DNA of 6,259 nt, from NCBI GenBank assembly GCA_023386765.1, contig JAEWJD010000302.1:1-6259 (forward strand), written 5' to 3'. Numbering within the stretch: the stretch's first letter is position 1; every line of letters starts with the position of its first letter. The notes under the pieces were generated by a model. It had not been told where the DNA came from. It worked only from the letters and a program-made list of their open reading frames with translations, and made no database searches. Both the position numbers and the translations under genes were made by a program. This document shows, piece after piece, positions 1 to 6,259 of the stretch. The DNA is from Pseudomonadota bacterium. Lineage in GTDB: Bacteria > Pseudomonadota > Gammaproteobacteria > Burkholderiales > Burkholderiaceae_B.

Positions 1-41
1 CGCGCCCCCCCCCGGGGCCCCCCCGGGGGGGGGCCCCCCCC
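1..41. repeat. Pure G/C homopolymer tract
   Basis: After CGCG the tract is C9 (5-13), G4 (14-17), C7 (18-24), G9 (25-33) and C8 (34-41), with no A or T. The segment 14-37 is nearly self-complementary, centred at 24/25, so it could fold into an all-GC structure. It starts 25 bp past the stop codon of the TerC-family gene, and no T-rich terminator is visible there. It could be a slippage-prone tract, a GC-only terminator-like structure, or a sequencing or assembly artefact at a contig edge. The sequence alone does not distinguish these. Confidence 0.6.
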
Positions 42-65
42 TGGCGGTGGCGGGCCTCGGCGGCC

Positions 66-1049
66 TCAGGCCGTGGTGGCCGTGGCGCGGGTCTTCCAGA
101 GCGAGAACAGGATGCCGGCGGCGATCAGTCCGAAGGTGACCGACAAGGACAGGGTGGCCGGTACCTTGCCGAACAGGCCGTGCGCGAAGATCTTGCCACC
201 GATGAAAACCAGCACCAGCGCCAGTGCATATTTCAGGTAATGGAAGCGGTGGATCAGTGCCGAGAGGGCGAAGTACAGCGCACGCAGGCCCAGGATGGCG
301 AAGATGTTGCTGGTGTAGACGATGAAGGGGTCGGTGGTGATGGCAAAAATGGCTGGCACCGAATCCACGGCAAACAGCAGGTCCACGAACTCGATCAGCA
401 CCAGCGCCAGCAGCAAAGGTGTGGCATAGCGTAGCTTGCGCTGGGTCTTCGGATCGGTTTGCACCACCGTGAAGGCGCTGCCGTGCAGGCCGTCAGTCAC
501 GCGCAGGCGGCGGCGCAGGAACTTCAGGATGGCGTTGTTTTCGATATCGGGCGCGTCATCGACCATGCGCCACATCTTGATGCCGGTAAAGACCAGGAAG
601 GCGCCGAACAGATACATCACCCAGCCGAACTCGCTCACCAGCGCCGTGCCCAGGCCGATCATGAGCGCCCGCAGGATGATCACCCCGAGAATGCCCCAGA
701 ACAGCACCCGGTGCTGGTAGCGGCGCGGGATGGCGAAGTAAGTGAAGATCAGCGCGATGACAAACACGTTGTCCATCGACAGCGACTTCTCGATCAGAAA
801 GCCGGTGTAGTAGGCCAGGCTGCTTTCGGCGCCCATCTGCCACCAGATCCAGCCCCCGAAGGCCAGACCGGCGAGGATATAGCCGCCCGACAGCAGCAGG
901 CTTTCCCGCACGCCGATCTCGCGTTCCTCGCGATGCAGCACGCCCAGGTCGAAGGCCAGCAAGGCCACGACGATGCCCAGAAACAGCAGCCAGCTCCACA
1001 GCGGCGTGCCAAGAAAATCCTGTAGGAAAAAGGGGATGAGGGTTTCCAT
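66..1049 (-). CDS. TerC-family integral membrane protein (Alx type, putative manganese exporter)
   Basis: A 327-residue polytopic inner-membrane protein of the TerC family, closest by recall to E. coli Alx (about 320 residues). About nine hydrophobic segments are visible, roughly at residues 17-38, 50-70, 94-107, 114-137, 140-160, 209-228, 243-265, 272-290 and 300-318. A charged cytoplasmic-type loop spans about 161-208. The family's conserved acidic motifs are present: D34 in helix 1, E87 and D93 in the EKSLSMDN motif, and E220, D223 and D229 in the LIEFVDLLFAVDS motif, followed by a TTDPFIVYTSNIFAILGLRA segment. TerC/Alx proteins are linked to Mn2+ export and, in some relatives, to tellurite resistance; the substrate here is inferred from the family. 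The ATG start is fixed by an in-frame TAA six bases upstream, and an AGAGG ribosome site (1056-1060) sits 6 nt before it. The gene diverges from an nhaR-like regulator, a likely controller. I see no yybP-ykoY manganese riboswitch in the short leader. Confidence 0.93.
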   Translation of the reverse strand: METLIPFFLQDFLGTPLWSWLLFLGIVVALLAFDLGVLHREEREIGVRESLLLSGGYILAGLAFGGWIWWQMGAESSLAYYTGFLIEKSLSMDNVFVIALIFTYFAIPRRYQHRVLFWGILGVIILRALMIGLGTALVSEFGWVMYLFGAFLVFTGIKMWRMVDDAPDIENNAILKFLRRRLRVTDGLHGSAFTVVQTDPKTQRKLRYATPLLLALVLIEFVDLLFAVDSVPAIFAITTDPFIVYTSNIFAILGLRALYFALSALIHRFHYLKYALALVLVFIGGKIFAHGLFGKVPATLSLSVTFGLIAAGILFSLWKTRATATTA

Positions 1050-1089
1050 GCCTTACCTCTTGTCTGACGAAGGAGGCATGATCGGGTCA

Positions 1090-1143
1090 GTCGGACGATC
1101 GACAAATCAGCGTGAAATTGAGTTAAGGTTCGAAAAAACCGAA
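1090..1143. promoter_or_regulatory. Two dyads in the divergent intergenic region, candidate LysR-type (NhaR) sites
   Basis: Two short inverted repeats lie in the 104-bp gap. One is GTCG-N6-CGAC (1090-1103). The other is TTCG-N7-CGAA (1129-1143). The second contains T1130-N11-A1142, the T-N11-A spacing typical of LysR-family boxes. Their centres are about 39.5 bp apart, close to four helical turns. LysR-type regulators commonly bind such paired sites between their own gene and a divergent target. That the nhaR-like product binds here is inference. Confidence 0.4.
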
Positions 1144-1148
1144 GTCAA
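1120..1148 (-). promoter_or_regulatory. Candidate promoter of the TerC-family gene
   Basis: Reading the minus strand, TTGACT (1148-1143) is a 5/6 match to the -35 consensus. It is followed after 17 bp by TAACTC (1125-1120), which is a poor -10. A weak -10 behind a good -35 fits a promoter needing an activator. The spacer overlaps the TTCG-N7-CGAA dyad, as expected if a LysR-type protein controls it. Assigned by eye only. Confidence 0.35.
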
Positions 1149-1153
1149 ACGGC

Positions 1154-2047
1154 ATGCTCAATTACCGTCATCTCTACTATTTCTGGGCCGTGGCCAAGGA
1201 GGGCGGGTTCGCGCGCGCCGCCGAACGCCTGGACATGGCCATCCAGACCATCAGCGCCCAGGTGCGCGAGCTCGAGCGCAGCCTCGGCCATCAGTTGCTC
1301 AAGCCTGCCGGGCGCGGCGTGGCGCTGACCGATGCCGGGCAGGCCGCCTTTGCACGGGCCGAAGAGATTTTCCAGATCGGCGAGCAGTTGGGCGAGGCTG
1401 TGCGCAGCGCCGCGACGCGGCCGGTCATGCGCCTGTCCATCGGGCTGTCGGACGGCATTTCCAAGCTGGCCGTGCACGCCTTGCTGGGCCCGGTGCTTGA
1501 TACACCGGACCTGCGTCTGACTTGCCATGACGGCGAGGTCGGAGAACTGCTGGGCGAGCTGGCACGGCATCACCTGGATCTGGTGCTGACCGGGCAAAGC
1601 GCGCCACCCAATCCCAACCTGCGCTTGAGCAGCGAGCGGCTGGTGTCCGCGCCGGTGGATTGGTATGGGCCGGCGCGCTGGGTGCGGCGTGCCGATGTCC
1701 AGGCTTTTCCGCAGGCGCTGGCGCGCCTGCCGGTGCTGTTGCCTACCGGACACTCGGTGCTGCGCCAGCGCCTGGATCGCTGGTTCGAGGAGCAGGGCAT
1801 CACGCCGCAGATCGTGGGCGAGTTCGAGGACAGTGCCTTGATGGCCGTGTTCGCGGCCCGGGGGTTGGGAGTGTTTCCGCTCAGCCGCATGGGCGGCGAG
1901 GATGTGCGGCTGCTCAATGGCTTGCGTCTGCTGGGCCGGGGCAGCGGCGTGCACGAGGAAATTCATGCGATTTGTAACCGGCGCGGCCAGAAACATCCGT
2001 TGGTGCAGCGCATTCTGGAGCAGGCCAAGGCTTCGGTTTTTTCTTAG
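1154..2047 (+). CDS. nhaR: LysR-family transcriptional regulator, NhaR type
   Basis: A 297-residue LysR-type regulator, the usual length of the family. The N-terminus (NYRHLYYFWAVAKEGG, residues 3-18) closely matches the start of E. coli NhaR as I recall it. A winged helix-turn-helix covers about 5-62, with a linker helix at about 62-90 and an effector-binding domain at about 92-290. Other NhaR-like landmarks are LLPTGHSVLRQRLDRWFEEQ (195-214), GEFEDSALMAVF (222-233) and EEIHAI near residue 270. In enteric bacteria NhaR activates the nhaA Na+/H+ antiporter gene in response to sodium. No nhaA is in this window; the divergent neighbour is a TerC/Alx-type protein. The target and signal here may therefore be this membrane protein, with a pH, cation or manganese link; that part is inference. 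An in-frame TAA at 1124-1126 makes ATG 1154 the natural start, although no strong ribosome binding site precedes it. Confidence 0.9.
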   Translation: MLNYRHLYYFWAVAKEGGFARAAERLDMAIQTISAQVRELERSLGHQLLKPAGRGVALTDAGQAAFARAEEIFQIGEQLGEAVRSAATRPVMRLSIGLSDGISKLAVHALLGPVLDTPDLRLTCHDGEVGELLGELARHHLDLVLTGQSAPPNPNLRLSSERLVSAPVDWYGPARWVRRADVQAFPQALARLPVLLPTGHSVLRQRLDRWFEEQGITPQIVGEFEDSALMAVFAARGLGVFPLSRMGGEDVRLLNGLRLLGRGSGVHEEIHAICNRRGQKHPLVQRILEQAKASVFS

Positions 2048-2052
2048 CTTTT

Positions 2053-2073
2053 ATCAGGGAGATTCTGATTTTT
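2053..2073 (+). terminator. Weak candidate terminator after nhaR
   Basis: ATCAG (2053-2057) and CTGAT (2065-2069) form a 5-bp stem with a 7-nt loop, followed by a run of T up to 2073. The stem is short and AT-containing. It may end nhaR transcription only partly, so read-through into the next gene is possible. Confidence 0.35.
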
Positions 2074-2123
2074 CGTGACGCTGGCGGGCACTATCCTTGC
2101 GGTTTGACTGTTGCGGAGCGCGC

Positions 2124-2522
2124 ATGAAGAAACTCATCTGGTTGTCGTTCGTCATTCTGGCTGGCTTGTGGACGGCCGCCATCATGCTGGTGTTGCGGCT
2201 GAGTGATTGGCTCTTGGGGGTGGTCGCGCAGACGCGCCTGCCGGCCGATCTGCCTCAGGTGCCGGCCCTGCCGCAAGGCGTGCCGGTGCCGGACTGGGCG
2301 GCGGGCTGGGCCGACTCCGCCTGGCTGGTGCCGTTGCAGCAGGCGCTGATGGAGCTGGCGCGCCAGCTGAACTCCCTGTTGCCGATGGCAGGCGGCCTGT
2401 CGTCGGTCATTGCCGTGGCGGCCTGGATATTCTGGGGCCTGGTGATGGTGGCGCTGCTGGCCTTGGCCATCGGGTTGCACTGGCTGGCCGTGCAGCGCCA
2501 GGCGCAGGCCCCGCGGGCCTGA
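2124..2522 (+). CDS. Small two-helix membrane protein, function unknown
   Basis: A 132-residue protein that I do not recognise. The N-terminus (MKKLIWLSF...) begins with a positive charge and runs into a hydrophobic segment at about 4-35, read as a membrane anchor or uncleaved signal. A Pro/Ala-rich stretch (about 40-58) follows, then an amphipathic Leu/Gln-rich helix (about 68-86). A second membrane segment lies at about 93-124 before a short polar tail. Both termini are probably cytoplasmic, with a loop of about 55 residues outside; this topology is inferred. The ATG at 2124 is chosen over an in-frame TTG at 2097 because GGAG (2115-2118) sits 5 nt before the ATG and the Met-Lys-Lys start suits a membrane protein. 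It lies 76 bp after nhaR on the same strand and could share its transcript. It converges on thiC across a strong hairpin. Confidence 0.8.
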   Translation: MKKLIWLSFVILAGLWTAAIMLVLRLSDWLLGVVAQTRLPADLPQVPALPQGVPVPDWAAGWADSAWLVPLQQALMELARQLNSLLPMAGGLSSVIAVAAWIFWGLVMVALLALAIGLHWLAVQRQAQAPRA

Positions 2523-2529
2523 AACGCAA

Positions 2530-2554
2530 AACGGCCCGCCGGGGGCGGGCCGTT
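2530..2554. terminator. Strong GC hairpin terminator between convergent genes
   Basis: A perfect 11-bp stem, AACGGCCCGCC (2530-2540) and GGCGGGCCGTT (2544-2554), with a 3-nt loop. On the minus strand it begins 17 nt past the thiC stop and runs into TTTTGCGTTT, so it is best as the thiC terminator. On the plus strand it lies 7 nt past the membrane-protein stop with only two trailing T residues. It may still work there, less efficiently. Confidence 0.85.
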
Positions 2555-2571
2555 GCCGAAGGGATGCCGTC

Positions 2572-4485
<1,914 letters not shown>

Positions 4486-4490
4486 GGGAA

Positions 4491-4515
4491 AGCTCCAAGG
4501 AAACGATTTGGAGCC
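4491..4515 (-). promoter_or_regulatory. Hairpin sequestering the thiC ribosome binding site (riboswitch expression platform)
   Basis: On the minus strand, GCTCCAA (4514-4508) and TTGGAGC (4498-4492) form a perfect 7-bp stem with a 9-nt loop; a G-U pair can extend it by one. The 3' arm contains the thiC GGAG ribosome site (4496-4493), so the hairpin blocks initiation when formed. The same GGAGC sequence recurs at 4561-4557 in the 3' edge of the TPP aptamer, where it can pair instead with the GCTCC arm. That gives a plausible switch: ligand-free RNA uses the upstream GGAGC as an anti-sequestor and frees the ribosome site. No T-rich terminator is seen in the leader. The switching model is inference. 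Confidence 0.7.
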
Positions 4516-4555
4516 GAATCGGGATCTCCCTCCACCAGACGCACTGGCGGAAGGA

Positions 4556-4644
4556 CGCTCCCAGCATCGGCATTATCCGTACTGGTACGAAGGGACTCTC
4601 TCAACACGCGCACCGTTTCGGCCGCGAGTACCCCTGCGTGAGCG
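4556..4644 (-). ncRNA. TPP riboswitch (THI element) in the thiC leader
   Basis: The minus strand carries the THI-box landmarks in order: GGGGTAC (4634-4628), the P3 hairpin (roughly 4625-4606), TGAGA (4603-4599), CCCTTCGTACC (4594-4584), GGATAATGCC (4578-4569) and CTGGGAGC (4565-4558). P1 is closed by CGCTC (4644-4640) with GAGCG (4560-4556). P4 reads CCAG/CTGG rather than the common CCT/AGG, a change that keeps pairing. P5 is CGG/CCG around the conserved ATAATG. TPP aptamers bind thiamin pyrophosphate and lower expression of thiamin synthesis genes. The aptamer ends 70 nt before the thiC start. Confidence 0.94.
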
Positions 4645-4666
4645 GCAGTATAGGCCGTATTCCGTC

Positions 4667-4697
4667 CTTACATCTCGAATCAGTCAGGTGTTGTCAA
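4667..4697 (-). promoter_or_regulatory. Candidate thiC promoter
   Basis: The minus strand has a perfect TTGACA (4697-4692) and, after a long 19-bp spacer, TGTAAG (4672-4667) as a 4/6 -10. Transcription would start near 4660, about 15 nt before the riboswitch P1 stem. An alternative -10, TATACT (4652-4647), matches better. It has no good -35, however, and would start the RNA inside P1, so I prefer the first. Assigned by eye. Confidence 0.35.
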
Positions 4698-4718
4698 TTT
4701 GATCTGGCCCTGTAAACT
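4691..4718 (+). promoter_or_regulatory. Candidate promoter of the SecD-like lipoprotein gene
   Basis: TTGTCA (4691-4696, 5/6 to -35) and TAACT-like TAAACT (4713-4718, 4/6 to -10) are separated by 16 bp on the plus strand. The start would fall near 4725, giving a leader of about 50 nt before ATG 4777. The -35 overlaps the one proposed for thiC on the other strand. Assigned by eye. Confidence 0.35.
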
Positions 4719-4776
4719 TTTCCTGATCGCCGGGGCAGGTTCGCGGCGCTGATGCCAATTTCATAAGGAAACCACC

Positions 4777-5319
4777 ATGCAAGTGACGATGCGAAAACTC
4801 ATGCCGGCCGCCCTGGTCGCGGTGTTGGCGTTGGCTGGATGCGCGGCACCCAAGGGGGCGGACAGCACGACAAAGACGTCGGCTGAATCGGCTGCCGCCA
4901 GTACGCCGGCCGCCACCAAGCCTTCGGTGGAGTTCTACATTGCGACCAATGACGAAGCCCCGGGCATGACCGCCGTGCGCGTGAGCGACGGCACGCTGTA
5001 CATGCAGCGCATGCCGGTGCTGACCCGTGCCGACCTGTCCGAAGCCCAGGCGATGGCCGATCCGCAGGGCCAGAACTACGTCGGCCTGCGCTTCACCGAA
5101 GCCGGCGCACGCAAGCTGGCCGAGGCCAGCTCGGCCAACATTGGCAAGCGCCTGGCGCTGGTGGTCGATAACGAACTGGTGGTCGCTCCCATGATCGCCG
5201 AACCGCTCAATCGCGGTGTGCTGGCTTTTGGCGTGCCGTCGGTGCAGGCCGCCACCTCGCTGGCGGCGCAGATCCGAGGCGAGTCTGCCCAGGCCCCGGC
5301 CGGCCAGCCGGCCAACTGA
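4777..5319 (+). CDS. Lipoprotein with SecD/SecDF P1-head-like periplasmic domain
   Basis: A 180-residue predicted lipoprotein. MQVTMRKLMP leads into a hydrophobic stretch and a lipobox L19-A20-G21-C22, so Cys22 is the expected lipidated N-terminus. Ala at +2 suggests outer-membrane sorting by the E. coli rule. An Ala/Thr/Ser-rich linker covers about 23-49. Residues about 50-168 resemble the P1 head part of the periplasmic domain of SecD. The landmarks are VLTRADLSEAQA (81-92), the strand YVGLRFTEAG (101-110), and GKRLALVVDNELVVAPMI (123-140), followed by a final helix with AAQIRG. The SecD transmembrane segments are absent and there is no SecF nearby, so this is an orphan domain, not a translocase subunit. 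Its actual role is unknown. AAGGA (4765-4769), 7 nt before the ATG, supports this start; Met5 is an alternative. A strong hairpin follows the stop. Confidence 0.88.
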   Translation: MQVTMRKLMPAALVAVLALAGCAAPKGADSTTKTSAESAAASTPAATKPSVEFYIATNDEAPGMTAVRVSDGTLYMQRMPVLTRADLSEAQAMADPQGQNYVGLRFTEAGARKLAEASSANIGKRLALVVDNELVVAPMIAEPLNRGVLAFGVPSVQAATSLAAQIRGESAQAPAGQPAN

Positions 5320-5336
5320 GACGGACGCTTCAGCCC

Positions 5337-5375
5337 GCATGAAAAACCCCGCCCTGGAGGCGGGGTTTTTCATGC
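5337..5375. terminator. Bidirectional Rho-independent terminator
   Basis: A perfect 17-bp stem with arms 5337-5353 and 5359-5375 and a 5-nt loop (CTGGA). The core is ACCCCGCC/GGCGGGGT flanked by A5 on one side and T5 on the other. Each strand therefore shows a GC stem followed by TTTTT. It lies 17 nt after the lipoprotein stop and 7 nt after the stop of the convergent XRE regulator, and should serve both. Confidence 0.93.
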
Positions 5376-5382
5376 CCGCTTG

Positions 5383-5757
5383 TCAATCCGGGGGCGGTTC
5401 GTCGGGTGGGGGTGGCGTGGCCAGCCAGTCGGCGCAGGCGCGCAGATAGGCCTGCAGCACACGCTCCAGAATAGCCCGCTCGCGGGCAGGCAATTGGGCA
5501 GGTGACAAGGCGGGCGATGCCGGTTCCTGCAGCAGGGAGGCGGCCTGCAGTTCGCGCGGGCCCTGCCCGCTGGCCAGCCATTCGACCCGCACATGGAGCA
5601 CACGCGCCAGCCTGAGCATGGCGCGGCTGCTGCCGCAGCGACCGCTCTCGTAGCTGGCGATGGCGCTCTGTGAGAGGCCGGCCGCGCGTGCGAGAACGTG
5701 CTGGGTGTAACCCCGCAAAACACGGGCCTCTCTCAAACGGTCTGAAAAGGTGTTCAC
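5383..5757 (-). CDS. XRE-family helix-turn-helix regulator (first of a tandem pair)
   Basis: A 124-residue Cro/CI-type DNA-binding protein. The XRE HTH domain covers about 4-63, with the helix-turn-helix in TQHVLARAAGLSQSAIASYE (18-37) and the typical closing motif VEWLASGQGP (58-67). A predicted C-terminal helix follows (about 88-113, LPARERAILERVLQAYLRAC), perhaps for dimerisation. The protein ends in an acidic Pro/Asp/Glu tail (PPPPDEPPPD). There is no catalytic or sensor domain. The start is GTG at 5757, with no clear ribosome binding site. It is supported by alignment with the downstream-coordinate paralogue, which shares FSDRLR...ARVLRGYTQ. A 33-bp palindrome 25 bp upstream suggests autoregulation. 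The paralogue encoded at 5865-6259 shares 43 of 64 residues across the HTH. No toxin gene is adjacent, so an antitoxin role is not supported. The target is unknown. Confidence 0.88.
   Translation of the reverse strand: MNTFSDRLREARVLRGYTQHVLARAAGLSQSAIASYESGRCGSSRAMLRLARVLHVRVEWLASGQGPRELQAASLLQEPASPALSPAQLPARERAILERVLQAYLRACADWLATPPPPDEPPPD
5699..5747. repeat. 49-bp direct repeat, copy 1 (5' end of first XRE gene)
   Basis: This segment matches 6211-6259 at 45 of 49 positions, including an identical first 20 bp. It encodes the start of the HTH domain. Similarity at synonymous sites drops sharply just beyond it. Confidence 0.85.
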
Positions 5758-5782
5758 CCGATGATTGGAGCCTGGGCGCGGC

Positions 5783-5815
5783 TTACCTTGGTACTTAAAT
5801 TAAGTACATAGGTAA
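5783..5815. promoter_or_regulatory. 33-bp palindromic operator upstream of the XRE regulator
   Basis: The element is a dyad centred on A5799. The inner arms are GTACTTAA (5791-5798) and TTAAGTAC (5800-5807), and the outer arms are TTACCT (5783-5788) and AGGTAA (5810-5815). They are joined by 2-bp non-matching spacers, so 28 of 32 paired positions match. It is AT-rich in a GC-rich region and lies 25 bp before the GTG start. A TTGACC (-35-like, minus strand 5829-5824) sits beside it, and the matching -10 would fall inside the dyad. A bound repressor would therefore block this promoter. Binding by the neighbouring XRE protein is inference. Confidence 0.75.
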
Positions 5816-5864
5816 TCGGGCACGGTCAACCGGGCATGCGCCATCAGGGGCAGGCCAGGGGCGT

Positions 5865-6259
5865 TCAGCGGCTGCGGCGCGGGCGTGGGCGCTGGGCTGC
5901 GCCGGGTTCATTGCGGCAGGTCTCGATGAAGCTGCGCACCATGGTCTCCAGCAGTTTCAGGTCGCGCGCCGACAGCGCGGCGAGATGCTGCGGCAGGATT
6001 CCCCTGAAGGGCCAGTCGGATGGCGTTTGCGGCGGGGCGGGCTCCATCAGCATGGAGCCGTACTCCATCGGGCCGCGGCCCATCTCCAGCCAGTCCAGAT
6101 TGACCTCCAGCGCCACGGCGAGTCGCCGTACTGAGCGGCTGCTGTGGCGTTGTCCGGTTTCGTAACTGCCGATGGCGCTTTGGGACAGGCCGCAGGCGCG
6201 CGCCAGATCCTGCTGGGTGTAACCCCGCAATACACGAGCCTGTCTCAATCGGTCTGAAA
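5865..6259 (-). CDS. XRE-family helix-turn-helix regulator, 5' end cut by window edge (second of pair)
   Basis: A paralogue of the neighbouring XRE regulator, with 130 complete codons visible before the TGA. The reading frame stays open to the window edge. The visible part begins SDRLRQARVLRGYTQ, which aligns from residue 5 of the neighbour, so probably only about four residues are missing. A TTG at 6248 should not be taken as the start. The HTH is in TQQDLARACGLSQSAIGSYE, closing with LDWLEMGRGP. A longer middle segment rich in Pro and Met follows, then a C-terminal helix (LSARDLKLLETMVRSFIETC) that matches the helix in the neighbour. The tail is basic (RPRPRRSR), opposite in charge to the neighbour's acidic tail. 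The stop is 107 bp upstream of the neighbour's start, on the same strand. The function and target are unknown; a regulatory pair is likely. Confidence 0.87.
   Translation of the reverse strand, partial: SDRLRQARVLRGYTQQDLARACGLSQSAIGSYETGQRHSSRSVRRLAVALEVNLDWLEMGRGPMEYGSMLMEPAPPQTPSDWPFRGILPQHLAALSARDLKLLETMVRSFIETCRNEPGAAQRPRPRRSR
6211..6259. repeat. 49-bp direct repeat, copy 2 (5' end of second XRE gene)
   Basis: Second copy of the segment at 5699-5747, with four mismatches. It runs into the window edge, so the full length of the repeat is not visible. Confidence 0.85.

Noticed and set aside
459..1025. 188-codon frame on the plus strand opposite the TerC-family gene
   Set aside because: Shadow translation rich in His and Gln; the opposite strand encodes a well-conserved membrane protein.
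1050..1153. yybP-ykoY manganese riboswitch before the TerC/Alx-type gene
   Set aside because: Expected for some alx genes, but the short leader shows none of the conserved riboswitch sequence.
1145..1996. 283-codon frame on the minus strand opposite nhaR
   Set aside because: Gln/His/Arg/Ala-rich shadow of a clear LysR-family gene, with no domain.
2028..2044. TTCG-loop hairpin followed by T residues at the end of nhaR
   Set aside because: The stem relies on two G-U and two A-T pairs and overlaps the coding end; too weak to call a terminator.
2097..2123. Upstream TTG as the start of the two-helix membrane protein
   Set aside because: The ATG at 2124 has a GGAG site at the right spacing and gives a normal Met-Lys-Lys membrane start.
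5370..5723. 117-codon minus-strand frame overlapping the first XRE gene
   Set aside because: An out-of-frame shadow. A similar one in the second gene (6047-6235) begins alike only because of the shared 49-bp repeat.
5383..6259. Toxin-antitoxin module based on XRE proteins
   Set aside because: No toxin-like gene lies next to either regulator within the window; both neighbours are accounted for.

Overview
The window looks like chromosomal DNA from a GC-rich betaproteobacterium, probably order Burkholderiales and possibly Bordetella/Achromobacter-like. This rests on strong G/C preference at third codon positions, the full-length proteobacterial ThiC, the NhaR-type regulator, and GC-rich terminators between compact genes. 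The genus is inference, not demonstrated. No rRNA, tRNA, IS element, integrase or CRISPR array is visible. Most of the window reads as ordinary core genome.

Layout. Positions 1-41 are an unusual tract made only of G and C runs. A TerC/Alx-type membrane protein (66-1049, minus) diverges from an nhaR-type LysR regulator (1154-2047, plus). The 104-bp gap between them holds two dyads that are candidate regulator sites. Next is a small two-helix membrane protein of unknown function (2124-2522, plus). A strong hairpin separates it from the convergent thiC (2572-4485, minus). The thiC leader carries a clear TPP riboswitch (4556-4644) followed by a hairpin that buries the thiC ribosome binding site. 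This suggests feedback control of thiamin pyrimidine synthesis at translation. Divergent from thiC is a lipoprotein with a SecD periplasmic-domain-like fold (4777-5319, plus), closed by a perfect 17-bp bidirectional terminator.

The right end (5383-6259, minus) holds two tandem paralogous XRE-family regulators, the second cut by the window edge. A 33-bp palindrome lies just upstream of the first and is the best operator candidate in the window. The paralogues share a nearly identical 5' segment and a conserved C-terminal helix, but end in oppositely charged tails.

I see no clear multi-gene novel system. The items most worth following are the XRE pair with its palindrome, the orphan SecD-like lipoprotein, and the pure G/C tract at the left edge.
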